A stretch of 64,000 nt of DNA from the NCBI RefSeq assembly GCF_963664735.1, contig NZ_OY761553.1:2929303-2993302 (forward strand), given 5' to 3'. Both the position numbers and the translations under genes were made by a program. Under the pieces are notes generated by a model. It was not told where the DNA came from and searched no databases. It worked only from the letters and a program-made list of their open reading frames with translations. This document shows, in pieces, positions 37,378 through 46,445 of the stretch; position 1 is the first letter of the stretch, and each line of letters starts with the position of its first letter. This DNA is from an uncultured Cohaesibacter sp. Its GTDB lineage: Bacteria > Pseudomonadota > Alphaproteobacteria > Rhizobiales > Cohaesibacteraceae.

Positions 37378-37902
37378 CTAGTGGCTATGGCGCGGTATTG
37401 TGGTGTTGCCTATATCAAGATACTGGTCACAGCCGATATTGAGCACCACGCCATCAATCGGATAGCCATGCGGGGCCTCAACGAGCCCGAGATAAGCCAG
37501 ATTGCGGTCCAGCATGGCTGTTGGCCGCTTACCCGTCTCCTGAATGGGATGGACCGGTATTTCCATCGGGATCCCGCCTGCCGAGCGAATACCGTCACGT
37601 ACGCGTTTGGTCAGTTCCAGATGGTGACGATTGCAGGGAGACAGGTCAGAGCCGGTCTGAGCGATACCAATGATCGGCTTACCAGCCTGAAGCTCCTCAA
37701 GAGTCAGACCATAGTTGGGATAATGTTCGAGATAGATCGCGGTCATCTCTGGATTGGAGAGATCATTGAACCACATTTCCGAAGGGAGCGGACGGCGTTT
37801 CTTGGTGCTGGACAGGGTGATTTCCTGACAGGCATCTGTTTGGCCCCGAGAATCTGAGAGCCTTGCCAAGAGGCAGCGGGAACGCTCTCTAGCAGGAGAC
37901 AA
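37378..37902 (-). pseudogene. IlvD/Edd-family dehydratase, N-terminal remnant
   Basis: 174 residues resembling only the start of IlvD/Edd dehydratases (sugar-acid or dihydroxy-acid dehydratases of about 570-600 residues). Visible are [20 protein letters not shown] with the first iron-sulfur cysteine, [20 protein letters not shown], and then [14 protein letters not shown]. After that GCD the usual KTTPA-type sequence is replaced by unrelated residues ending at a stop. The remaining two thirds are absent, as the TRAP permease gene begins just beyond. A deletion or broken end is inferred. It may once have shared an operon with the TRAP genes for sugar-acid use. Confidence 0.75.
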
Positions 37903-38386
37903 ACAAATGGGAAGGTATCTGATTTATTGTTTCCAACATAAATATCCCCTGAGCTGAGAAATTACAAACATATTGCAGATAGGGGGCGAGTAGTTCAGAC
38001 CGAGACACCGCCATTCGAAGGGCCGGTTCAACATCAGAGCTTTTTGACTAGTACCTGATCTCAGGGCTCAATGCTGCAATGCTGCATACCACCATATGCA
38101 TGCAGGCTGATTAGCGAAAATCTTCGGCAGGAAAATCTTGCGGAAGATCTTCTGCTATAGCATTGGCTGTTCGACGCATGATTGAAGGCTGCCCACATAT
38201 ATTTGTATGGCTGTAGAGCTGTCTCTCAAGCCGGAACGCCAATCTTGTTGCAGTTACCCCGAAAGTTACCCCTGTTTGGGTTGGATATAGCTGGATATGA
38301 CAAAACGCCCGTGGATTGAATGGCGTTAAAAATACCAGACAATTCAAGGCTTTTCAAACTTACTCGGATTTTATGGGAAGATTAAA
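37903..38386. other. Gene-free region beside tRNA-Leu
   Basis: About 480 bp with no convincing gene. It lies at the 3' side of the tRNA-Leu gene, where integrated elements often attach, but I found no integrase, tRNA 3'-end duplication or insertion sequence. A near-repeat GAAAATCTT (about 38116 and 38131) lies inside a region of short palindromes. Confidence 0.35.
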
Positions 38387-38473
38387 TGGTGCCCAGGAGA
38401 GGACTCGAACCTCCACTTCCATACAGAAACTAGCACCTGAAGCTAGCGCGTCTACCAGTTCCGCCACCTGGGC
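38387..38473 (-). tRNA. tRNA-Leu (anticodon CAG)
   Basis: 87 nt with encoded CCA. Acceptor GCCCAGG pairs with CCTGGGC. Anticodon stem CTAGC/GCTAG with 7-nt loop TTCAGGT gives CAG. A variable arm of the type seen in tRNA-Leu and a TTCGAGTC T loop are present. Transcribed on the minus strand. Confidence 0.95.
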
Positions 38474-38778
38474 ACTTAAGGTGTGAGGGGGTATTTACGG
38501 CTACCGCATGCCATTGTCAACGCATAGATTTTGAAAAAACGCACTATTCACACCATTCGTCTAATTTTTTGTTCCCAACTAGAAAAAGCAACGAGGGCTG
38601 AAGGGGCTAAATCGATTTTCCCTGACTTTCACTTTAGGCTCATGTGCATGGAAGCAAAATTGCGTATAAAGGGTTCGGCCGAATCTTGTTGGATGACGCA
38701 AGAAGCGATCTGAACTCTCGGCAGCTTCGTATAGTCAAGATAATGTCAGCCACAAAACCGGGATACAGGAAACATATC

Positions 38779-39780
38779 ATGGTCAGAACAGCAGGTGAAA
38801 TCGTCACAGTTTTTGGTGGGTCAGGCTTCCTTGGGCGCCATGTTGTTCGCGCTCTGGCAAAAGAGGGATACCGTGTTCGCGTTGCCGTGCGACGACCTGA
38901 TCTTGCCGGCTTTTTGCAGCCTCTTGGTTCTGTTGGACAGATCATACCGGTGCAAGCCAATTTGCGTGATCGAGCCTCCATCGCCAATGCTGTCGCAGGC
39001 AGTGATGCGGTCGTCAATCTTGTTGGTATCCTGTTTGAAAAGGGAAAGGCCAGCTTTGATATGGTCCACCATATCGGTGCCAGAACGATTGCGGAGGAAG
39101 CAGCCAAGGCTGGCATCTCTCGTTTTGTTCAGGTGTCAGCCATTGGTGCGAATACTGGCTCACAGTCCAGTTATGCCCGCAGCAAAGCAAAAGGGGAGTT
39201 GGCTGTTTTGCAAGCGATCCCGCAGGCTGTTATTTTGCGGCCCTCCTTGCTGATCGGTGTTGAAGACGACTTTTTTAACAAATTTGCCTCCATGGCGCAA
39301 CAATCCCCATTTTTACCGCTGGTTGGCGGTGGCAGAACGCTTTTTCAGCCCGCGTTTGTGGGTGATGTAGCAAAAGTGGTTGCCCTTGGTATCAATGGCT
39401 CACTCAAACCCGGAGAAACCTATGAGCTGGGTGGTCCAGACAAAAAGAGCTTCCAACAGCTTCTGGAGCTGACGCTTAAGGAGACCCATCTGAAGCGCCT
39501 CCTTATGCCTTTGCCTTTCTGGGCAGCGTCATCCATGGGCTGGATTTTTGAAAAGCTGCCCATGCGGCCGGTTTTAACGCGCGATCAGGTGACGCTTCTG
39601 AAAAGCGACAATGTGGTTTCTGAAGAAGCCATCGCCGCTGGCCGGACCTTTGAGGGGATTGGCATCTCCCCCGTTGCAGTCGAGGCGATTATTCCAACCT
39701 ATTTGTGGTCATACAGGCCGAGCGGACAATATGAGGCCAATCAACCGCGCAAAAGAGGAAGCTTTGGCATAAGACGCTGA
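38779..39780 (+). CDS. Complex I NDUFA9-subunit-family NAD-dependent epimerase-like protein
   Basis: 333 residues from ATG 38779, preceded by AGGA about nine bases upstream. The open frame extends to 38644 but with no such site. Atypical SDR: FGGSGFLGRHVVRALAKEGY Rossmann loop, and later ARSKAKGE replacing a classical YxxxK. In alphaproteobacteria this family is related to the mitochondrial NDUFA9 accessory subunit and has been tied to complex I assembly. The final 40 bp overlap the 3' end of the opposing hexosaminidase gene. Confidence 0.85.
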   Translation: MVRTAGEIVTVFGGSGFLGRHVVRALAKEGYRVRVAVRRPDLAGFLQPLGSVGQIIPVQANLRDRASIANAVAGSDAVVNLVGILFEKGKASFDMVHHIGARTIAEEAAKAGISRFVQVSAIGANTGSQSSYARSKAKGELAVLQAIPQAVILRPSLLIGVEDDFFNKFASMAQQSPFLPLVGGGRTLFQPAFVGDVAKVVALGINGSLKPGETYELGGPDKKSFQQLLELTLKETHLKRLLMPLPFWAASSMGWIFEKLPMRPVLTRDQVTLLKSDNVVSEEAIAAGRTFEGIGISPVAVEAIIPTYLWSYRPSGQYEANQPRKRGSFGIRR

Positions 39781-41723
39781 CGGGCTGCAAAGCCCTGCCA
39801 ATTCTTGCGGGGCGCTTCTGTCCATGCGGTTTCCGCTATCGCCGAGAGGCGCGGAAAAACCATATGATTGAATCGCTCGCGGCTGGTCAGGGTTTCGCTC
39901 CAGACACAGCCCTGAATGCCCAATAGCTTGTCGGCATTCTCCGCCAACTGGCTGATTGGTTCAAAGTGATAGGTCTTCTCTGCGTTTGACGTGCCGGCCC
40001 AACTCAACCCCGGCTCTTGCCATTGATCAGACTGGGCCATATCCAGATAGCATATCTCGCCCGGACACATGATGACACGATATCCCATGCTGGCCAGTTC
40101 ATTGGCGCGTTGCGCTTTGGTCCAGGCAAACAGAATGGCTTTCTCAGGGTCAAGCCCTCCACCCCTGGCTGCTTCTTCCCACGCAAGCGGAGTTTTGCCC
40201 GCAGCAACAAGATGGTTTGCAACAAATCGCAGGATGGCCGCTTGCATTTTCATGGTATCGGCCTTGCCCTCTTCGTTCAGATAACCTTTTGCCCGCGCCC
40301 AACTGTTGGCTGAGCGAGAAGCTGACCAAGCGGCTTCGGCCACTTCATCCCCGCCAATATGTACATAGCGCCCGGGAAACAGATCCGCGACCTCTCCGAA
40401 GACGGTTTCCAGAAACAACCATGTAGAGCCAAGGCCCGGATTGAGAGCATTGTTGACATAGCCCTGCACAGAAGCCCCACCCTGCATTGCGCTCGGGTCA
40501 AGCAACTCTGGCATGGCCATCATCGCAGCATGGCAGTGCCCCGGCACGTCGATCTCTGGCACGACTTCGATTTGCAGACTTTCAGCATGGGCCAATATGC
40601 CTTGCACGTCCTGACGGGAGTAGAAGCCGCCATAACGGGCCGCGCCAGAGCCATGTTGCGGCAACAGGACCAGCCCATGACCTCGCCAGGCACCCAAGTC
40701 CGTCAGGCGAGGATAGGCGTGGCTCTCGAGACGCCAGCCCTCATCATCTGACAAATGCCAGTGAAAGCGGTTAAACCTATGCCACGCGAGGCAGTCAAGG
40801 TAAGCCTTCACCGCATTGACCTCATAGAATTGACGGGACACATCCAGATGCATGCCGCGCCAATCATGGGCAGGCCAATCAGACACCATTCCCCTTGCGG
40901 GAAAAGCAAACTGTGATGGGTTATGTTGTGCTGCCCGCCAGATTTGCGCCAGAGCGATCAGTGCGGCCTGTACCCCGTGCCCTTCTGCATGAATAGCAAT
41001 GTGGCTGGATGCAAATTCGAGCTTATAGCTTCCTTCGACAGAAGCCTTATCCAGATCAGCCGCAGGAAAAAGCTTTACGGGCAATGCCTTTGCATCTGCG
41101 GCGAAAGGAGGTTGCTCTGCAAAAAGCCTTTCATAAAGATCATTGACGGTTTTGCCCGCAGGCAAGAGTTGCTCTGGCAAAGTCAAGGCTGTGGGAACCT
41201 CGATAAACCATTCGGAAATGCGAGCTTCATTGGCGAGTGGCAGCAAGCCGAGCTGGGGGCCTTGCGTTTCTATTGTGAGGTCTGGTTCGCTACTCACGGA
41301 CACATCAACTTTGACAGCCGCTTCAGAGCCAGACTTTCGGGCGGTAAATGGCGTACAAAAGATATCTTCGGTGCTCTTATCCGCCAGAATGAGAAAAGCA
41401 GACGAGGGGCCATCGGTAAAGTGACCGGGGCGGTGTGACAATGCAGGGATCGTAATTTGCCACAAGAGCCCATCAGCATCAGCGGACAACGCCTGAAGCG
41501 GTCCCAGTTCGTGATAATTGGCCGTTCGCGAAAGATAGCGAGCCCCTTCCATCTCCGTATTGGGCGGAATGCGCGTCAGCGCGGTGTAGGCCAGACGAAC
41601 AGAAGCAGGATAAGTGGCGTGAGGGGCAGCCATAAGGCTCAACCGCATCTTACCCGTTGGGGTGCCATCATCTATCCACTCGCTGTTGAGGATCAATTGA
41701 GAGTTATTATTATTGTGTGTCAT
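39741..41723 (-). CDS. GH20 beta-N-acetylhexosaminidase
   Basis: 660 residues from ATG 41723, chosen because GAGG lies upstream; ATG 41735 is in frame. GH20 marks: the domain opening with GMHLDVSRQFYEVNAVKAYL, HWHLSDDEGWR, PEIDVPGHCHAAM, and the catalytic Asp-Glu pair in HIGGDEVAEAAW. It cleaves terminal N-acetylglucosamine or N-acetylgalactosamine through a substrate-assisted mechanism, using chitin or glycan fragments. I see no signal peptide, so it is probably cytoplasmic. An N-terminal domain of about 250 residues precedes the barrel. Confidence 0.93.
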   Translation of the reverse strand: MTHNNNNSQLILNSEWIDDGTPTGKMRLSLMAAPHATYPASVRLAYTALTRIPPNTEMEGARYLSRTANYHELGPLQALSADADGLLWQITIPALSHRPGHFTDGPSSAFLILADKSTEDIFCTPFTARKSGSEAAVKVDVSVSSEPDLTIETQGPQLGLLPLANEARISEWFIEVPTALTLPEQLLPAGKTVNDLYERLFAEQPPFAADAKALPVKLFPAADLDKASVEGSYKLEFASSHIAIHAEGHGVQAALIALAQIWRAAQHNPSQFAFPARGMVSDWPAHDWRGMHLDVSRQFYEVNAVKAYLDCLAWHRFNRFHWHLSDDEGWRLESHAYPRLTDLGAWRGHGLVLLPQHGSGAARYGGFYSRQDVQGILAHAESLQIEVVPEIDVPGHCHAAMMAMPELLDPSAMQGGASVQGYVNNALNPGLGSTWLFLETVFGEVADLFPGRYVHIGGDEVAEAAWSASRSANSWARAKGYLNEEGKADTMKMQAAILRFVANHLVAAGKTPLAWEEAARGGGLDPEKAILFAWTKAQRANELASMGYRVIMCPGEICYLDMAQSDQWQEPGLSWAGTSNAEKTYHFEPISQLAENADKLLGIQGCVWSETLTSRERFNHMVFPRLSAIAETAWTEAPRKNWQGFAARQRLMPKLPLLRG

Positions 41724-41875
41724 TTCATGCCTCATGGACTCACCGAGTATCTATCGGATTTTTAAGCAAATTTGCGGCAAAGAAAAGACTATCCTCGCCT
41801 CATCAACCGGCAACTGAGCAACCGCTGGCAGGCATCGGCACGATCTGGTTCATATGAATAAGGGAACAAAGGCGC

Positions 41876-41912
41876 ATAAAAACCCTGCCACGCGCATGTG
41901 ACAGGGTTCAGA
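41876..41912 (-). terminator. Terminator of the ribN gene
   Basis: AACCCTG and CAGGGTT arms with a 14-nt loop, then TTTTTATG on the minus strand. It lies about 155 bp past the transporter stop. Confidence 0.75.
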
Positions 41913-42065
41913 CATCATCAATAGAAGTCTTCAGACTGCTTCACCATCCTTGAAGGCGGAGCCTATCACGCCATGATGGGGATTAGCCCGATACTATACC
42001 TCTTGGCGCAACTTCTGGATTGATCAGCGACAGGAAGACTTCCCTAACTAATTCGCTCAAAAACT

Positions 42066-42974
42066 TTACTGGTGCTTGGCTTCTCGCCGCAAGATATAGA
42101 ATGAGGCAGCGACAATGAGCAGGGCACCAATCCAGAATTGCCCAACCGGCGCAAAGCCGAACACGACCCAGCCGAACAATACGTTAAAAGCAAGCTTCAG
42201 GTGGTCAAACGGCTGCACATAGGCCGCATCGGCCACCGAGTAGGCGCGAGCACACAGCAGCTGGGCCAGATAGACGAACAATCCCGAAATAAGGATCACA
42301 GCCAGCGCCAGCATCGATGGCATGACCAGATCACTGCCAAGCAGCATGAAGGCATTGACCGGGCTCATCAGCAAAAGCAGATAGATGGTCACGGTTTCCG
42401 GCGCTTCTTCTCCCGTCAAGGTCTTGGTCATGACCGAGGTCGCGGCCCAAAAGGCCGCAGCAACGACAGGCCAGAGCGCATGCCAGGTGAAAGCGTCTGA
42501 CCAAGGCGCCAGAATGATCATGCCACCAACAAAACCGACGAATGTGGCCGCGAGCCTATGGGGGCCTATTTTTTCATGCAAAAACAGATAAGCGCCCAAC
42601 GTGACGAAAAACGGAGATGTCATGATGAGAGCAATTGCCTGCCAAATGGGAACATAGGCGAGACCGGCGGTCCAAGCCTGCGTGCCAAGCACGGCGAAGA
42701 CGACACGCACCACATGCTTTCCCACCTGATTTGTGCGCGCGGCCCCAAGGCCGACCTTCAAAAGCCATGGCAAACTGAAGAAAAAAGCTACGAAATACTG
42801 TCCGAAAGCGACGATCAGGGAGCTGATCCCCAATTTCATGGTCAGATATTGCGTTGACAGATTGACCAGAGCAAAAGCAAGCCCGGCCAAGATCATATAG
42901 ATCGCGCCCCATACGGCACCGGATCGCATGACCGGCAGGGAAGACGCATTGGAAGATTGGGAAATCTGATTCAT
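42066..42974 (-). CDS. ribN: EamA/DMT-family riboflavin transporter
   Basis: 302 residues, ten hydrophobic helices in two EamA repeats. AAGG precedes the ATG. The FMN riboswitch directly upstream (43110-43291) marks it as RibN-like, a riboflavin/flavin importer found in alphaproteobacteria such as Rhizobium and Ochrobactrum. High FMN would switch the gene off. The sequence alone would only say drug/metabolite transporter, so the riboflavin role rests on the riboswitch. Confidence 0.85.
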   Translation of the reverse strand: MNQISQSSNASSLPVMRSGAVWGAIYMILAGLAFALVNLSTQYLTMKLGISSLIVAFGQYFVAFFFSLPWLLKVGLGAARTNQVGKHVVRVVFAVLGTQAWTAGLAYVPIWQAIALIMTSPFFVTLGAYLFLHEKIGPHRLAATFVGFVGGMIILAPWSDAFTWHALWPVVAAAFWAATSVMTKTLTGEEAPETVTIYLLLLMSPVNAFMLLGSDLVMPSMLALAVILISGLFVYLAQLLCARAYSVADAAYVQPFDHLKLAFNVLFGWVVFGFAPVGQFWIGALLIVAASFYILRREAKHQ

Positions 42975-43109
42975 TTCGCATACCTTAGAGTGCTTCTGTC
43001 ACGCATGCAGAGCATTCCGTTCAGAAACAAAGCCAAAAGAATCAGGACGCACGGACAGCGCGCACGCACTCCACCGGAGAGAGGCTCCAAATGGACCGCA
43101 CACTGTCTC

Positions 43110-43291
43110 GTTCTCTTTTATCCGGACTTTAACCGTCGGCTCTGGAATTACACCAGATCTGCTGACCATTCACACCATAGCGAACAACCGGGCTCGCCAG
43201 ATGGTAAATGCGCTCGCGGGCTCTCTGGCCATGGCAGACCAAGGTCTGGGCCAGTTACCGCCGGTGGGGACTTTCACCCCGCCCCGAGAAC
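43110..43291 (-). ncRNA. FMN riboswitch (RFN element)
   Basis: Conserved RFN landmarks on the minus strand: outer stem GTTCTC...GAGAAC, GGGGTGAAAGTCCCCACCGG, GCGGTAA, AGCCCGCGAGC, GTCAGCAGATCTGGTG, AATTCCAGAGCCGACGG and TTAAAGTCCGGATAAAAG. It ends 135 bp before the ribN start, leaving room for an expression platform. Confidence 0.96.
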
Positions 43292-43406
43292 AAAGCCTAC
43301 CCAAGTTAATTGGGCAAAGCTGAGCTAAAATGGGGTAAACAGTAGAAAAATGCAAGTGTCGTTTTGATAATAGCATCAATGACAAATTTCGATTGCTTAT
43401 ACCAAA

Positions 43407-43431
43407 CAAAAAAGCGGGAACAATGTCCCGC
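43407..43431 (-). terminator. Terminator of the DUF2852 gene
   Basis: GCGGGA and TCCCGC arms with a 6-nt loop, followed by six T on the minus strand. It also separates this gene from the riboswitch region. Confidence 0.9.
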
Positions 43432-43482
43432 CCCGTTTGCTTTTGAGAAAAGCACTCCGGATATCGATGATCGGAGTTTGCT

Positions 43483-43929
43483 TTAGCCCTGATAATGACC
43501 TTCAGAGGACTGGTCTGGGGAAGAAGATGTCGGACGATGATTATGGCGGGCGGCCATAAAGCGATCGAACTCTTCCTTGTCCTTGGCCCGATGCAGCTCG
43601 GCAAGGAATTCTTCAAACTCCTCTCTTTGCGCATCCAGCTTGCGGCGCTCTTCTTCCAGACGTTCCAGCTCTGCCTTGCGGTATTCATCGAAAGCCACAT
43701 TGCCGGTTCTCTCGAAACCGTGCGACCGACGGCGATGGCCACAACCGGAGCCCTTGAATTCGCGGTCTATTCTCGTTTTGAAATCCTTGAACATTTCACG
43801 CATCTCATCACCCCAGATTATATAGGCCAACATAGCAAGACCAAGCGGCCAGAAGAGAATAAAGCCAAGTATCATCAGAGCTACATGAGAACCCTTCCAA
43901 GATGATTTGGCTGTTGCACTATGTGACAT
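43483..43929 (-). CDS. DUF2852-domain membrane protein
   Basis: 148 residues. One or two N-terminal helices (about 13-42, HVALMILGFILFWPLGLAML) are followed by a soluble, highly charged region about 90-130 that looks like a coiled coil (AELERLEEERRKLDAQREE). It matches the DUF2852 family common in Rhizobiales, whose role is unknown to me. GGGAG before the ATG. Confidence 0.85.
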   Translation of the reverse strand: MSHSATAKSSWKGSHVALMILGFILFWPLGLAMLAYIIWGDEMREMFKDFKTRIDREFKGSGCGHRRRSHGFERTGNVAFDEYRKAELERLEEERRKLDAQREEFEEFLAELHRAKDKEEFDRFMAARHNHRPTSSSPDQSSEGHYQG

Positions 43930-44250
43930 TGTCTCCCTTTCGTTCGGTTACGTCTCATTGTTGCATTGAACTTGAAGTATTCAGTCAAGAATATTTCTTC
44001 TCTGTTCAACACGCTCTCACAACAATGGAAATGGGAAAGTAAAACTACGAGTTCAAGATATTTTTCTTTAAATATATTTTTGATCTCAGGCCTTGAAATG
44101 GCGAAAACATTACCATTTGACTGTCAAGAGGGACTTTGTCGGTTTTTGTCTGAGAAAGCCCCAAAATCTGCGATATTTATCAACAAACAGTTAGGGCTCC
44201 TCTATTCCCGACCAAAGTGAATTGGTCTAAAACACCTAAGTGTCCTTCTT

Positions 44251-44277
44251 TTTTGAGCAATCATGGATTGCTCAAAA
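44251..44277. repeat. Perfect 27-bp palindrome upstream of regB
   Basis: Two 12-nt arms (TTTTGAGCAATC and its exact complement) around a central ATG. It lies 88 bp before the preferred regB start. No T run follows on either strand, so it is not a standard terminator. It may be an operator or an mRNA hairpin. The ATG at its centre begins an in-frame upstream extension of the RegB frame. Confidence 0.85.
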
Positions 44278-44364
44278 CTCAACGAATTATGGTTTCTTAT
44301 CGGGAGAGTAATCGTAATTTGGCCTCCGAGGTCGCCGCTGCGGCCACTTAAAGCGCGGTATATA

Positions 44365-45753
44365 ATGCTTTTTGCTTCCTTATCTGATCCGATATTTGCC
44401 CATCGTCAAATAAAACTGGACACTCTTGTCCGGTTACGTTGGCTGGCCATAATCGGCCAGTGCATTGCTGTCGTTTTTGTCTGGGTTGGACTGAAATACC
44501 ATTTCAATGCCTATCTGTGCTTTCTGCTTATCGGCTGTTCGGCCATTCTCAATCTTTTCCTGCAACTGCAATTCCGCAAGCCCGTTCGTCTGGCTCCCTT
44601 TCCTGCCACGGGCCTACTCGCCTATGATTCTGCACAACTTGGCGGGCTTTTATGTCTGACCGGGGGATTGCAAAACCCCTTTGCCTTTTTGCTTTTGGTG
44701 CCTGCGGTGGTATCGGCCACCATGCAGCCTTCCCGCTTCACCGCTTTTCTCTCTCTTTTGATCGCGACAATTGCAACGGTGCTGATATTTATCCATCAGC
44801 CCCTGCCATGGGCGGATTCCACACCTCCCAGTTTTCCCAAGCTCTATGTTTTCGGTATATGGGTGGCAATCCTCATCACCATGCTCTTCCTGAGTATTTA
44901 CACGGCACGTATCGCACAGGAAGGACACCAGCTGGCCAATGCGCTGTCTGCAACCGAACTGATCCTTGCCAATGAGCAACATCTGACCAGCATTGATGGA
45001 CTGGCAACCGCTGCGGCGCACGAATTGGGCACTCCTCTGGCAACCATCCAGCTTGTTGCCAAAGAGCTGGAGCATGAACTGCTGCAAGATGATCCGATAT
45101 ATGAAGACATTACGCTCATCCGGTCCCAAGCCGAACGCTGTCGGGATATCCTTGGAAAACTGACTTCCTTATCCGGCGATGACCATAACAACTTCAGAAA
45201 GATGAAATTCGAAGCGCTCATTTCCGAAATTGTTGAGCCTTTCGATAATCTGTCGATCGAGATCGATCGTATATTTCCAGAGGATCGCAAAGACCAACCA
45301 GTTTTGTTGAGAAATCCCGGCTTACTGTTCGGCTTGGGAAATCTGGTCGAAAATGCACTGGATTTTGCCCGTAGCAGAGTCATAATCGTGTCGGAATGGA
45401 ACGACAGTTTCGTCAGACTCATCATCGCAGATGACGGCCCCGGTTTTTCTGATGCCATCATCAATCGACTTGGGGATCCGTTTGTATCGACAAGGATGAA
45501 CAAAGCACAATCGGTTCAAGATGCAACCTCCGGGCCAGATCTTGCAGCTCAGCAGACAGCAAACATAAGTGGAGGCGGTTTGGGGTTAGGCTTCTTTATT
45601 GCGAAGACACTATTGGAACGTAGTGGTGCAAAAGTATCGATACGTAAAAATAGAAATATTCAAAGCGAAATCTTTCCCGAAAAGATAAATGAAATCAGTG
45701 GAGCAGTAATTGAAATTACTTGGCCCCGGCCTTTGCTTGAGGCAGATCAATAA
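44365..45753 (+). CDS. regB: Redox-sensing histidine kinase RegB/PrrB/ActS
   Basis: 462 residues from ATG 44365; the frame is open to 44263. The family normally starts near a QIKLDTLVRLRWLA segment, as here. Six transmembrane helices follow to about 185. The quinone-binding motif GGLQNPF is at 100-106. The H-box is ATAAAHELGTPL with His219, and the redox cysteine Cys259 lies in ERCRDIL. HATPase motifs are NLVENALDFAR and GGLGLGFFIAK. It senses quinone and redox state and phosphorylates RegA, controlling respiratory and anaerobic metabolism. The GRE, Pta-AckA and similar operons are possible targets. Confidence 0.93.
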   Translation: MLFASLSDPIFAHRQIKLDTLVRLRWLAIIGQCIAVVFVWVGLKYHFNAYLCFLLIGCSAILNLFLQLQFRKPVRLAPFPATGLLAYDSAQLGGLLCLTGGLQNPFAFLLLVPAVVSATMQPSRFTAFLSLLIATIATVLIFIHQPLPWADSTPPSFPKLYVFGIWVAILITMLFLSIYTARIAQEGHQLANALSATELILANEQHLTSIDGLATAAAHELGTPLATIQLVAKELEHELLQDDPIYEDITLIRSQAERCRDILGKLTSLSGDDHNNFRKMKFEALISEIVEPFDNLSIEIDRIFPEDRKDQPVLLRNPGLLFGLGNLVENALDFARSRVIIVSEWNDSFVRLIIADDGPGFSDAIINRLGDPFVSTRMNKAQSVQDATSGPDLAAQQTANISGGGLGLGFFIAKTLLERSGAKVSIRKNRNIQSEIFPEKINEISGAVIEITWPRPLLEADQ

Positions 45754-45861
45754 AAGCGGTAAATTTGATGCTACATTAAAAACGAGACCGATTGCCACAC
45801 CCCCTTTGATATCGTACTTTGAGACATGGACATCGTGCAATCATGATACAGGACGAACCCA

Positions 45862-46416
45862 ATGACAGCAATTGAACAAGAAGTAAGCACTCAGCCAGGC
45901 TATCTCTTGCTGGTAGATGATGATCGCCCTTTTTTGATTCGTCTTGCACGAGCAATGGAAAGCAGAGGGTTTTGCGTGCAATCTGCCGACAATATCGCCG
46001 ATGCCTTGTCCGCAGTTAAACTGGATCCACCTCAATATGCGGTGGTTGATATGCGCCTTGGCGATGGCAATGGCCTTGACGTGGTGCAAGCGATCAAGGA
46101 TGCCAATCCAGACGCTCGCACGATCATGCTCACCGGCTATGGCAACATCACAACGGCCGTTACCGCGGTTAAGTTGGGAGCCCTGGATTATCTGGCCAAG
46201 CCTGCGGATGCGGATGACATATTCTCAGCCTTGATGAGTGATGGCGAAGCAAAGATTGAACCGCCAGAGAACCCAATGTCCGCAGACCGCGTTCGTTGGG
46301 AGCATATTCAGAGAGTCTATGAATTGTGTGATCGCAACGTCTCTGAAACGGCACGACGCCTCAACATGCATCGCCGTACGCTGCAACGCATCTTGGCCAA
46401 ACGCGCTCCACGCTAA
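45862..46416 (+). CDS. regA: Response regulator RegA/PrrA/ActR
   Basis: 184 residues. The receiver domain about 12-125 has phosphoacceptor Asp63 (VVDMRLGDGNG). The C-terminal Fis-type HTH (VYELCDRNVSETARRLNMHR, RTLQRILAKRAP) is the nearly invariant RegA recognition region. A proline-containing linker at about 135 is typical. It is the partner of RegB, 108 bp downstream, and the two form the global redox two-component system. Confidence 0.95.
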   Translation: MTAIEQEVSTQPGYLLLVDDDRPFLIRLARAMESRGFCVQSADNIADALSAVKLDPPQYAVVDMRLGDGNGLDVVQAIKDANPDARTIMLTGYGNITTAVTAVKLGALDYLAKPADADDIFSALMSDGEAKIEPPENPMSADRVRWEHIQRVYELCDRNVSETARRLNMHRRTLQRILAKRAPR

Positions 46417-46445
46417 GCCTTGTTGCCCTCGCGGGAATCGATGGC

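Noticed and set aside
38111-38347. 78-residue minus-strand frame beside tRNA-Leu, considered as an integrase remnant
   Set aside because: No tyrosine-recombinase motif, and no duplicate of the tRNA 3' end was found to mark attachment sites.
43966-44220. 84-residue plus-strand frame between DUF2852 and regB
   Set aside because: TTG start, no ribosome site, no domain or hydrophobic pattern, and AT-rich sequence. Considered chance.
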